A DNA stretch of 29,958 bases from Zelonia costaricensis (lineage: Eukaryota; Euglenozoa; Kinetoplastea; Trypanosomatida; Trypanosomatidae). Both the position numbers and the translations under genes were made by a program. Position 1 is the stretch's first letter; every line of letters begins with the position of its first letter. The stretch covers positions 1 through 29,958 of the forward strand of contig JASAOO010003223.1 in NCBI GenBank assembly GCA_030849075.1, in the 5' to 3' direction. Below are positions 9,001 to 17,020 of this stretch, in pieces. Below the pieces are notes generated by a model. It ran no database searches. It was not told the origin of the DNA and saw nothing but the letters and a program-made list of their open reading frames with translations.

Positions 9001-12000
9001 GCCCTGCACGCCGACAAAGACGGGGCTGCCGATCACGGACTGGAAGGACTGCTGCCGCCACTCCCAGAGCGCCAAGTCGTGCACCGCGATGCGGGCCTCG
9101 AGCTGCGCCTCGGCGAACGGCTCCCGCGTAGAGAAGACGAAGCCGTTCGAGAAGGTCACCTTCGCCAGCGTCATGCCGCCTGGCAGCTGCACCGACACGG
9201 GCACGAGGGAGAGCGACAGCAGCACCTTCCACGAGTCGTACGGAAAGCGCTGTTGCTGCACCGCATCAGAGGACGACGGCGCCGCGGCGGCCGGCGGCAC
9301 GACGTACAGCGCGGGGGCGAGGTCGTCGTCTTCGGCGTCTGCGGCGCCGTCGCTGCCGTGCTGAGCTGCCGTCTTGGCGAGCTGTGGAACGGCGCTTGTC
9401 AGCACCGCCACCCGCTCCTGCACGGCGAGCAGCTTGGCGCCGATCAGCGGTAGCGTGACCTCGCCGCAGCTGACGGAGCAGCTGGCCGAGCACGCGCGGC
9501 GCGGCAGCTGCACGGCGACTTCGCCCTCGATGGACGTCTTCGTCAGCACGGCCAACCGCTGCTCGCCGTCGACGTACTCGACGCGGAGTTCGCCGTTGCG
9601 CGCCTTCGCGAAGGAGCGCCGCGTCTTCTGCTTCGTGGTCAGCGTCAGGGCCCGCTGCGTGCACACCACCCGCGCCGCCGCGTCCAGCTGGAGGGCGATG
9701 CTGCCCTCCTCCACTGTCACCTGCGTGCGGTGTCGCCGCCGCGCTCCGGCGTCGGCCACAGTGCTGCTCGCGGGCGTGGGTACGCTTGGCGCTGTTACGG
9801 ACGATGGCGACACGCCGGCCTCGCCCTCGACCCGGCAGTCCTCGCACGTGTACAGCGCCGTGCGGCTTGCGGGGCGTATGAGGTCGGCGCCGCCCGGGTG
9901 GGCAAACACGCAGCGCCGGAACAGCACCGACGAGCCGGGGCACACCACGACGTGGCGGTCGCGCGACGGTGCCCGGAAGGCGCAGTCCTCGACGACGACC
10001 ATCTGCGTCGGTGCGTCGAGGAAGACGTCGCCGCAGTCGTCAAGGTGGAACTCGCGCGCCGTCACGCCGGCGCGCAGCACGACGCGGCGGGTGAAGCAAG
10101 CAGTGGCGGCCGCCACGGTGCCGACCATGTGCTGCAGCTTCACGAACTCGCCCAATGCAGCAGACATGTCAACGTCCACGGCCCAGCGGCGCACCGACAC
10201 CTGCGTCGACCCTGCCGGCTCCTCCGTCGACGACGCGCAGCTGCCGCGGTCGCTCTCCGACGGGCTCAGGGGCAGGTACTTCGAGACGGACAGGCCCGCA
10301 CTGGCGACCGCAGCCGCTCCGCTGACGGTCTCCGAGGACAGCACCGCCACACTCGCCTCCAGCACCGGCGTGGCCGTGGCATCGGTGCGGTCAAGCCGCG
10401 CGACGACGCGGACCCCCTCCACTGTGAGCTGCTGCGACACCGGCGGCACCACCTGCACCTCCTCGCGCCAAAACGTCATCTTGTCGATGGGCAGACGCCA
10501 GTGCACGCCCGTGACGGTCAGGGCGAGGCTGGACGGCGAGGTCGAGGCCGGGGCGGAGACGAGCACCACCAGCCGCGACACATCCACGTCCATGGAAAGC
10601 TGCGCCACGTCGTTCAGCACGAGCACGGGAAAGTTGTCCGGCGTGGCGAAGAGGTGCGGCTGGTACACCCCGAGCCCAGCCACGCGCTCCTCCGTGGCGG
10701 CGTTGGCGACAGACAGCAGCAGCTCCTGTGCGCCGCCGGGGGCATCGGCGCCGCAGCGCACCACGCACTCCCGCATCACCACCTGCAGCGCCATGTCGCT
10801 GAAGCAGCTGAAGAATGTGCGGTAGTACTCCTCGGACACGACCTCGTCGCACAAGAACCGGTAGGCCTCCTCCAGAACGTGGGCCAGCGCTCGGGAGGGC
10901 ACGGCGCCGAGCCGGTCCACGTCCACCTCCGTCACCTCCGCGGCCACCTGCATGTACGAGGTGAGGCACGGCCGGTCGCTCAGGGCGACGACGGTGGGGT
11001 CGGTCTTGTACAGGAAGCCCACGTTGCACAGCTGCACGCTGCTGGCCACCGAGACACCGGCGACGCTGGCGCACTGCACCGTGTTATGCACCACCACCTC
11101 CAGCCCGCGCGTCGCCAGCAGCGCCACCTCCGCCGCTGCCGCCCCGCTGCGACCGGCAACCCGGACCGAGGGCACCGATATGGCGAGCGCCGCGGCAGGC
11201 GCCGGGCTGCTCCCGATGCGCACGCCATCCGCCACTTCCACGGTGAGGGTGAGGCGACCCGTGTAGCGGCACTCGACCGAGAGGTGCCGCAGCGTGACGT
11301 GCGTGCCGTACGGGCCGCGCGGCGACGGCGTTACCGCCTGCACGGCGATGCGGTGCACGGCGATGGTGCAGTCGAGCGGGTGGAAGGCGACGGCGATGTC
11401 CTCGATCTCGAAGGGCGGGCTGTTCGCCAGCGGTCCCCACTGCAGCACGCGCGCAAGCCCCTTCAGCACGTCGAGGTCGATGTTCGACGAGGCCACCGAT
11501 GCGGCCGTTGCGGAGGGGTGCGTCGCGCCGCCGGCGGCCCCGCTGCTGCCCAGCCGCGGCAGCTTCTCCATGACAAGCCGGAGACTGTCCGCGTCGCGCC
11601 GCCACACTGTCCACGTCTCGCGCGGCACCTCGAGCGCGACGCGGGACACCACCACGCCGCCGCGTGGGGTCATGCGCACCTCCAACGGGGCCAAGACGTA
11701 CGTGCTCTTGTGCCGCAGGTAGCACTGCCGCAGCGTGCAGCCCAGCTTGTCCGGATTGCTCGGCGCCTTGGCCGTCGTGCCAGAGAGGCGGTCCAGCAGG
11801 AAGTGGAAGTCGTCAAGCTGCACCGACACGCGGTGTACCGCCAGAATTGTGGTGGACGGCTTCACGGCGCCCGCCGGCGGGGCCGCCGCGGCCGACCCAG
11901 GCTGCACAATCTGCGTCGTGGCGCCGCTCTTCTCCTGCTCGCCGATGCGCTGCAGGGCCTCGGCGATGGGCGTCAAGCAGCGCAGCGCGCCCTCCACGCT

Positions 12001-13656
12001 GCCCTTGAGCGCCACCTGCTGCAGGCTCACCTTGGTGTCGCTGGACACGTGGTCCTCCTTGATGTGCACGTACACCAGCGACGTCTCCTCCTCCGTGGCG
12101 ACGTGGCGCGCATCGGGGCCGAGCGTGGCCGCGGCGGCCGGCGGCGCCATCGTCTGCACGGCGCCGTCCGTGTCGAGCGAGACGGAGGCCACTGTAAAAA
12201 TGGTTTCCTCGTTGCGGAAGACCAGCGCCGTGTTGCTGGCGTAGACGGTGTTACGGGCGGGCAGCACCACCTTCACCACCTTCCACTCAAAGTGTGTCGA
12301 CGACACAACGATCGGCTCGAGCTCCGCGGCCTCCTCCTCGACCGGCTCGGCGGCCTTGGCTGCGTACCGGACCTGGACGAGCCGCCGCAGGTACAGGATG
12401 ACATCCTCGTAGCGCAGGTCCTGCTCCGCGTCCGCGAGCTCCTGTCGGCGCTCCTCGATGCAGTGGTGGCGGTGGCACTCGTTCAAGAGCTGCACGTAGC
12501 GCTCCCGTGCGTTGGCGTAGAAGCGCAGGTGCGAGGCGTTGAAGTTGTAGCGCTGCTTGTAGTCCCGCAGCCCGTGCACGACGCACTTGAGCGCGTACGG
12601 CCAGAGCGAGCCGCGGCCACGCAGGCTGGCGTAGGGGAGGCAGTACGACGGTACGCTCAGCCGCATCTGCCGTGACAGGTGGCACTTGAGCAGCGCGAAG
12701 AGGGTGACCTCGTCGGCTGTCACCGTGTTCGTGCCGTTGAAGGAGAGGACGACGTTCTTGCGCAGGACCCGCTCCGTGTTGACCTCGTACACGGTGGTGA
12801 TCTTGATGGACAGCGACTCCACGACCACGACGCGAGAGCGCGCATCGCTGGCGCTGGCGAACACGGTGCCGCCCCCGATCTGCATGCTCACAATCTTCAT
12901 CTGCTCATTCCCGGTGGTCTGCGTTGGCTCAACCATCACCACGAACGAGTCAACGCTGATCTCAAAGTGAATGTTCTTGCGCGCGTCGCACGGCAGGACA
13001 AGGATGAGGTCCGTGAAGGTGATGCGCAGCTGGCGGCGCCAGATCCACTCCACCGACTGCGCCGCGCGATTGCGCAGGTAGCCGAGCCAGCCGCCGTCCT
13101 GCGGCGCCGCATCGGGCTCGTCTGCGGCGGTCGGGGATCCGGCGCCGCTACCGCTGTAGGTCGAGTCGCAGTCGGACGTGTCGCCGTCGCTGGCGCAGGA
13201 CGCGAAGTCCTCCTCGTCCACGTTCGAGTCGGCCGACGAGTAGTCGAAGCCGGCCGGCTCGCGGTCGCTGACCGGCGACACGGGCTCCGAGCTGGCGGCG
13301 GTGGGGTCGGCGGCGGCGGTGCCGAGGACGCCCTCGTCGGTGATGCCGCGCATGATCTGCTCGCGCGTGCGGTCAAGCGGCGGGGAGGAGAGGTCGAGTT
13401 GCAGCAGCAGGCGCCCCCGCCGCACGGTAACCTCCATCGGGGATGCAGTGGAGGGGTTTGGGATCTGCAGCTCCATTTCCGGCACCGTGCCCTCCTCGAT
13501 CGGCAGCGGCAGCAGCTTGTTCATCGTTTCCGGCCGCAGCGACAAGTTGTTGACACGCACATTGCCGGTGAAGAGCGAGGTGTGCACGTCCCGCGGGTTG
13601 ACGTCAGCGATGTTGGCCAGCCCCGACAGGACGTACGTGATGACCATCTGCTGCAT
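6004..13656 (-). CDS. VPS13: VPS13-type bridge-like lipid-transfer protein (2,550 aa)
   Basis: Very large protein that starts with a chorein-like N terminus: residues 4-62 (MVITYVLSGL..., then VNNLSLRPETMNKL) follow the family pattern in which a hydrophobic helix is followed by short strands and 'v.NL.Lr...l..L'. An acidic, Ser/Asp-rich insert (about 101-190) interrupts this domain. Residues 350-395 (SLWPYALKCVV, then RERYVQLLNE) match the VPS13 'WWKYA...Y..l' region. Beta-rich repeats with the 'vlNDT..pl' pattern recur from about residue 1,720 (VLNDTPLPLVL, VVNDTVYPVRV), as in the VAB/SHR-binding region. The C terminus (about 2,490-2,535) is helical. Family role: bulk phospholipid transport at organelle contact sites. 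It is shorter than animal or yeast VPS13 (about 3,100 or more), and I do not see the usual C-terminal GS-LIGNP motif or PH domain. Met4 is an alternative start. The paralogue is uncertain. Confidence 0.75.
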   Translation of the reverse strand: MQQMVITYVLSGLANIADVNPRDVHTSLFTGNVRVNNLSLRPETMNKLLPLPIEEGTVPEMELQIPNPSTASPMEVTVRRGRLLLQLDLSSPPLDRTREQIMRGITDEGVLGTAAADPTAASSEPVSPVSDREPAGFDYSSADSNVDEEDFASCASDGDTSDCDSTYSGSGAGSPTAADEPDAAPQDGGWLGYLRNRAAQSVEWIWRRQLRITFTDLILVLPCDARKNIHFEISVDSFVVMVEPTQTTGNEQMKIVSMQIGGGTVFASASDARSRVVVVESLSIKITTVYEVNTERVLRKNVVLSFNGTNTVTADEVTLFALLKCHLSRQMRLSVPSYCLPYASLRGRGSLWPYALKCVVHGLRDYKQRYNFNASHLRFYANARERYVQLLNECHRHHCIEERRQELADAEQDLRYEDVILYLRRLVQVRYAAKAAEPVEEEAAELEPIVVSSTHFEWKVVKVVLPARNTVYASNTALVFRNEETIFTVASVSLDTDGAVQTMAPPAAAATLGPDARHVATEEETSLVYVHIKEDHVSSDTKVSLQQVALKGSVEGALRCLTPIAEALQRIGEQEKSGATTQIVQPGSAAAAPPAGAVKPSTTILAVHRVSVQLDDFHFLLDRLSGTTAKAPSNPDKLGCTLRQCYLRHKSTYVLAPLEVRMTPRGGVVVSRVALEVPRETWTVWRRDADSLRLVMEKLPRLGSSGAAGGATHPSATAASVASSNIDLDVLKGLARVLQWGPLANSPPFEIEDIAVAFHPLDCTIAVHRIAVQAVTPSPRGPYGTHVTLRHLSVECRYTGRLTLTVEVADGVRIGSSPAPAAALAISVPSVRVAGRSGAAAAEVALLATRGLEVVVHNTVQCASVAGVSVASSVQLCNVGFLYKTDPTVVALSDRPCLTSYMQVAAEVTEVDVDRLGAVPSRALAHVLEEAYRFLCDEVVSEEYYRTFFSCFSDMALQVVMRECVVRCGADAPGGAQELLLSVANAATEERVAGLGVYQPHLFATPDNFPVLVLNDVAQLSMDVDVSRLVVLVSAPASTSPSSLALTVTGVHWRLPIDKMTFWREEVQVVPPVSQQLTVEGVRVVARLDRTDATATPVLEASVAVLSSETVSGAAAVASAGLSVSKYLPLSPSESDRGSCASSTEEPAGSTQVSVRRWAVDVDMSAALGEFVKLQHMVGTVAAATACFTRRVVLRAGVTAREFHLDDCGDVFLDAPTQMVVVEDCAFRAPSRDRHVVVCPGSSVLFRRCVFAHPGGADLIRPASRTALYTCEDCRVEGEAGVSPSSVTAPSVPTPASSTVADAGARRRHRTQVTVEEGSIALQLDAAARVVCTQRALTLTTKQKTRRSFAKARNGELRVEYVDGEQRLAVLTKTSIEGEVAVQLPRRACSASCSVSCGEVTLPLIGAKLLAVQERVAVLTSAVPQLAKTAAQHGSDGAADAEDDDLAPALYVVPPAAAAPSSSDAVQQQRFPYDSWKVLLSLSLVPVSVQLPGGMTLAKVTFSNGFVFSTREPFAEAQLEARIAVHDLALWEWRQQSFQSVIGSPVFVGVQGRMAASLSASATASLSPVEAAVSTDQLKLLLHALAGGAAAAAAEVPSRPQAVGHRVLRWRNFTGVALQARGGHGVVVRVSGSQRAATTGSESLSTGGPLTVTEVDGVAVDHVERDVVALRDGGDSGAEPGSRLPEPLFVSRKTVVLADRRRFHVTSTLDRDLVHVVTVRTMVHVLNDTPLPLVLTAGGEAAHVVAPFELSCVPEAMLHRTDLSVAVTLRKTSAASLREPLLPESMPAADFYARCYQQGYPAADVAREFVSQLDGSSTHMVTDFAMRGSVLEMRFRPARPYVVNDTVYPVRVAAVSGRGEVVACEDVPPGERAYFLGVAPASAVRGQLTVFVGDDVYEARGDVALFDRTAAEAEPDVVVAHRAHPRRCFFELALSVDAAGPAGECGVAVTAGGQCLAKNCTTLDLFFSSDEGDSVGTMGTTGLPSAGLGSGRAGGVGYVPVKTVLRIKPKGAALSEAFDIDSSGEGCVIQCDHAPTASAFTAAYVLLRTLSGGPTRRLAELLPAVVFRNRHPRHTLCVKHVIRQAGGAKMLEESVIEVPPLSEQAYYTLSKYGYTNDLLFAWRARGTATSPASPPPAGAFSSVVETDLAPGTTWSGFVCVGATHHQVDITKGRLFDTAYVTVGPAVLPRVKLVNLSSVDFRDVARCRVAFPQPSKNNKYLLLTSVDGAVYTVDLLQEEPLELEPGVMAQTIRGDGDGCCVILSSKRVLAAADRTWAEEVQLSLNVQSNGVSLRLRDGSAVPLHLFWRTLAVNVMWWSQTTSLQCSVTGVCLESNYEGRKQQVVEPFDADVSLREMRRTSRDVYLKGFYLGLQPLTITVSDVLLYQLQMVAARCRVAEGFDMQAWVQAPASVARLTSLPPSPPPLLHIGSAGMAETPLELSWDRSTRPPQDFLLGDSAISKLIPSLHHAMLVLPKLQLRNVSRVSPAELLGRVQQILVMEVVKQIPKMVTTVGLFKKNSSLLEKVTSTVSSFLFRSAAETDTTDDGGSALI

Positions 13657-13678
13657 GGCGCAGGTGACTCAGCGGCAG

Positions 13679-13745
13679 CTGCCGGCTCGCGTGGGAAGGA
13701 ACCACAACAGGAGGCGGGGGGGGAGACGAGAGAGGGGGGGGGGCG
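13679..13745 (-). promoter_or_regulatory. trans-splice acceptor candidate for the VPS13-like gene
   Basis: On the mRNA-sense strand two C-runs joined by CTCTCTCGTCTC (about 13743-13700) lead to GAG at 13686-13687 and then GGCAG at 13679-13680. The predicted 5' UTR is only 23-30 nt before the ATG at 13656. Which AG is used cannot be told. Confidence 0.4.
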
Positions 13746-13850
13746 CGCGGCGGCGCTGTCCAACACGCAGTGCCCTCCGTGAGGGAAGGCAGCGCGCCGG
13801 AGCGGTTGACGTGACCTCGACCTTGGCCGACACGTCAGCGAGCGGCCAAA

Positions 13851-13874
13851 CAGCAGCAGCAGCAGCAGCAGCGA
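13851..13874. repeat. (CAG)n run
   Basis: About eight CAG units in the spacer upstream of the VPS13-like gene. On the mRNA-sense strand this reads (CTG)n. It is non-coding here. Confidence 0.9.
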
Positions 13875-15593
13875 TGGGGAGCTGAGAAGGAAGACAGGAG
13901 GAACGCAGCTACACGGAGTGGGCCGCCAAGCAGCGAGCACCACCAACACGGAGTACAACAGATAGTGAGGAGAAGAGGGGAGCGTTGGGGGGGGGGGTAT
14001 GTGGAAACAGTGAGGCGCTTAGAGGTGACACGGTGCGTGTCTTGATTGGCGACGCTGATGTGGTCTCTACACTGCGTCTGACCGGGGGGAGGGGGATGCC
14101 CTCTGGTGCCGCAAACCGAGGGAAGCGTGTGGGAGTGGCTGACGTGCGCAGGGATAAGGACAACGCGCAGGTGCGGCTGGTATAACGACGCCGTGATGGG
14201 ACAGCTATGTGGGTGTGGGGCGCCGACTAGCTGCGGCGTGGAGGGAGATGGAGGGGGGAGGGGGAGGGGGGGCGAGGGCCGGTGGTGGTGGTTGGCCGCT
14301 CCTCGCGAATAGGAAGCGTGGCGAACGCGCGCGTGCGTATAAGCGGCACAGTCACACACGCAAGTAGGCAGGGTGCGGAGACAGACAAATACAAGTTGTT
14401 GCGGCGGAGCGCAACGCAGTTGCAGCAGCAGCAGCAGTAGTAGTGAGAGAGAACCAGTTTGGGTGAGCCCAACACTACCGACGCCGTGCGGAGAGTGGGA
14501 GAAGAAGGTGAAGGGCGGGAATGGGGGGGGGGGGGGGGCGAGTGCGAGTGCGGTATGCGAAGGAGCGTCGTGCGAGGGCACGAGAGGTGCGCGTATGACA
14601 CGCCCTCGAAGACACGACGGAGAACAACACGGAAAGAAAGATGTTGGGAAGGGCAGTGATACACAGGCAACAACATCCGAGCGAGGCGCAACACATGGCA
14701 CACGGGGGGTGGGAGGGGGCGCACGGGTTCGCGCTGCTACGCACAACGCTACCACGGCGATGCTGCATCCACTCCTCGTATGCCGCAGGACCCGTCAGGT
14801 GGGGTTGGGGGAGGGGGCGGAAGGGATTAAAGCGGCGGCAGTGGCCTGTAGCGCATTGCAGCGTGCGGTGCGCATCGACGGGGGAGGGCTACCTGGAGCT
14901 CTTTGTTGTGGTTTGTGTGTCTTGACAGTTGGCAGCGGTGACTCCCTCGACGGGATTACCCCCGCGTGTCGCCGCCGTCCTGCCACGGTGGTGAAGCGCA
15001 CACGCTGCACGCTGCCCCCCCCCCGCCCACCGACGGCCTTGCCGGCTTCAACGCCGCGGGCGGACGCAATAGGGGGGGAGCGATGGAGACATGAAAACTC
15101 AAAACACAAAAGAGAACAAAGAAGGTCGACTGCAGCACAGCCCCCCCCCCGTCCCCCTACCGCCCCCCGTCAAGTTGAAGCATCAAGGCAGGGACGTCAG
15201 GGGTACGCGGCGCCGCTGCACCGCGCCGTTGCACGGACACACACGCACGTTCTCCCCTCCCTCTAGCGCGAGCCGACACAGACGCACGCACAGGTACAGG
15301 CACGACGTGGGCCGCTCTCTGAGACCGCGACGTGACCCTCCCGACGCCGCTGCTGCGTATCCCATGAAGAAGACGCCATCGACGGCGAGGAGGAGGGGGA
15401 GGAGGGAGGGACGCCGGTGCACACGGCGTATCAAGGCACAGTTCAAAGCCGCGGAGGGCGGGAGCACCGGTTTGGTTATAGTCACAGCGAGCACCGCGAC
15501 GGCGGCGCAGCGCCAGACCCACGGCGACACGCGGCCGCCACCGCAGGGGTGCGCTGTGGCGGCTCGGCGGGCGGCGGAATAAAGCGGATCTCC

Positions 15594-16124
15594 TCAAAAG
15601 TACATGCGGTGGGCGCAGTAGCCGGAGGGGTTCTTCTCGAGGTAGTCCTGGTGTGCCTCGTGCGCGGGGAAGAAGGTGGCGGCCTTCTCCACCGTCGTGA
15701 CGCACGGGGCGCCGCCGAAGGCCTTGCTGAAGGCAGAGTGGAGCTTCTCGTCGGCGCCGTTGAGCTTGGCGATGTACGCCTCTGCCGCTTTCTTCTGCTC
15801 GTCGTTGTGGTAGAAGATGGCGCTGCGATAGTTGGTGCCGATGTCGCCCTCCTGCCGGTTCAGCGTGGTGGAGTTGTGCATGCGGAAGAGGTAGGCCAGG
15901 AGGTCCTCGTACGTGACCTTGGCGGGGTCGTACGTGAAGTCGAAGACCTCGGCGTGCCCGCTGGTGCCCTTCTTCACGTCCGCGTACGTCACGGACGGGC
16001 CCTCGACGCCGCCCATGAAACCGACCTGGTGCGACACGATCGCATCCTTGAACTTACGCGTGAAGAAGTGCTCGGTGCCCCAGTAGCAGCCGGCGGCGAA
16101 AGTGGCCGGGACGGGTACGGGCAT
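15594..16124 (-). CDS. MSRA: peptide methionine sulfoxide reductase A (176 aa)
   Basis: Reduces the S-epimer of methionine sulfoxide in proteins, normally with electrons from thioredoxin-like partners (tryparedoxin in trypanosomatids, by family knowledge). The catalytic motif is GCYWG at residues 12-16, with catalytic Cys13; most relatives have Phe where this has Tyr14. Also visible are GHAEVFDFTYDP (56-67), GTNYRSAIFYH (96-106) and the C-terminal GYCAHR, whose Cys170 is the likely resolving residue; Cys141 is a second candidate. No targeting peptide is visible, so it is probably cytosolic. The first ATG is at 16124 (MPVPVPATF). A longer version from 16136 would begin with GTG, and a candidate splice acceptor falls inside it, so I reject it. 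Length is normal for the family. Confidence 0.95.
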   Translation of the reverse strand: MPVPVPATFAAGCYWGTEHFFTRKFKDAIVSHQVGFMGGVEGPSVTYADVKKGTSGHAEVFDFTYDPAKVTYEDLLAYLFRMHNSTTLNRQEGDIGTNYRSAIFYHNDEQKKAAEAYIAKLNGADEKLHSAFSKAFGGAPCVTTVEKAATFFPAHEAHQDYLEKNPSGYCAHRMYF

Positions 16125-16134
16125 GATGGGAGGC

Positions 16135-16160
16135 ACTAGGGTGATAGAAGGGGGTCTGTG
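16135..16160 (-). promoter_or_regulatory. trans-splice acceptor candidate for MSRA
   Basis: The mRNA-sense sequence CCCCCTTCTATCACCCTAG puts an AG at 16135-16136, only about 11 nt before the ATG at 16124. A second AG (CACAG) lies some 20-25 nt further upstream. Either choice places the GTG at 16134-16136 at or across the splice site, which argues against the longer reading frame. Confidence 0.4.
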
Positions 16161-16356
16161 AGCGCGGAGGCTGGGCGTGCAACGATGTGGCTGCGGCCGG
16201 AATAGCGAGGGAGGGAGGCGTGGGAAGTGAGTGGCTTAGTGGGGAAGGGAAACTGAAGTGGTTGATGGGTGCGGTGAGGCTGTGAAGGAGGCGCGGAGGA
16301 AAGAGGTGCTTATTGCCGTGGAGCGGCACAAAGGTGTGTGGAGATGTGCGTGCGCA

Positions 16357-16387
16357 TGTGTGTGTGTGTGTGTGGGGGGGGGGGGGG
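16357..16387. repeat. (TG)n followed by G14 homopolymer
   Basis: About eight TG units run directly into fourteen Gs on the plus strand. In mRNA sense this is C14 followed by (CA)n. Confidence 0.9.
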
Positions 16388-17020
16388 CGGCGGCGAAGGG
16401 AGCAGACATGGGAAGAGGCACTTGAGAGAGCGACACGCGACGCAATGGCGATGGCTGCAGAAGGCTCGCGCATGAGGGCACGCGGTCGCTGTGCCGCTGC
16501 CGCTGGTCGCTGGTACGACGCCGCGCAAACAAGTACCAGCGCACGGTGCCGCTCTTACTGTGGAGTCACGCGGCCGTGCACCGCCGGCGCAGCCCTCATA
16601 CGCGCTTCACGACATCATCGTTGATGCGTGCATGCAAGCGTTCGCTTCTTGGCAGGTATGCGCTACGAAACCGGAAGAAGAAGAAGAAGTGCCGCGGATG
16701 CGGGCTGCCCATTCGACGAGGTGGCAGCCATGGCCGAAGAAGGGGCGAAGGGGTGGGAGGGTCAGTGCCCGCCCCCGCCCCCCCCCCGCCCGCCCGCGTG
16801 AGGCCGTGGGACTGCACCGCCCAAAGCACAACGAGCCAACAAAACAGGACAACGTGACGCCGGCACGGAGCCGCCGCACGCCACACAGACACACGCACAC
16901 GGAGATGGAGAGAGAGTCACACGAGTGCAACGACGTGCTTCGAGGTCTGCGGCTTCACAACCCACGCCACCGGCGCGCCGAGGTGTAGCCTGCAATGCCG
17001 TGACACGAGGGGGACGGCAC

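Larger units (their letters stand above)
13657..15593. other. spacer between MsrA and VPS13-like genes (1.9 kb)
   Basis: I see no gene. Open frames here (minus 13835-14755, plus 14373-15266) are low-complexity. It contains G runs on the plus strand at 13716-13723, 13734-13743, 13987-13997 and 14523-14538. Nearer the MsrA stop there are two C runs of opposite polarity (15015-15024 and 15141-15150). CAG triplet runs occur at 13851-13874 and around 14421-14436. Confidence 0.6.
16125..17020. other. spacer between Miro and MsrA genes
   Basis: No convincing gene. It contains a TG tract followed by 14 Gs (16357-16387), and a C-rich patch near 16770-16792 on the plus strand. It should carry the Miro 3' UTR and the short MsrA 5' UTR. 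Confidence 0.6.

Noticed and set aside
9730..12675. 981-codon open frame on the plus strand
   Set aside because: It lies entirely inside the VPS13-type gene on the other strand. The translation is His/Arg/Ala-rich, as expected for an antisense shadow of GC-rich coding sequence.
13835..14755. 306-codon minus-strand frame upstream of the VPS13-type gene
   Set aside because: Pro/Ser/Leu/Cys-rich translation of a pyrimidine-rich spacer; no protein signature.
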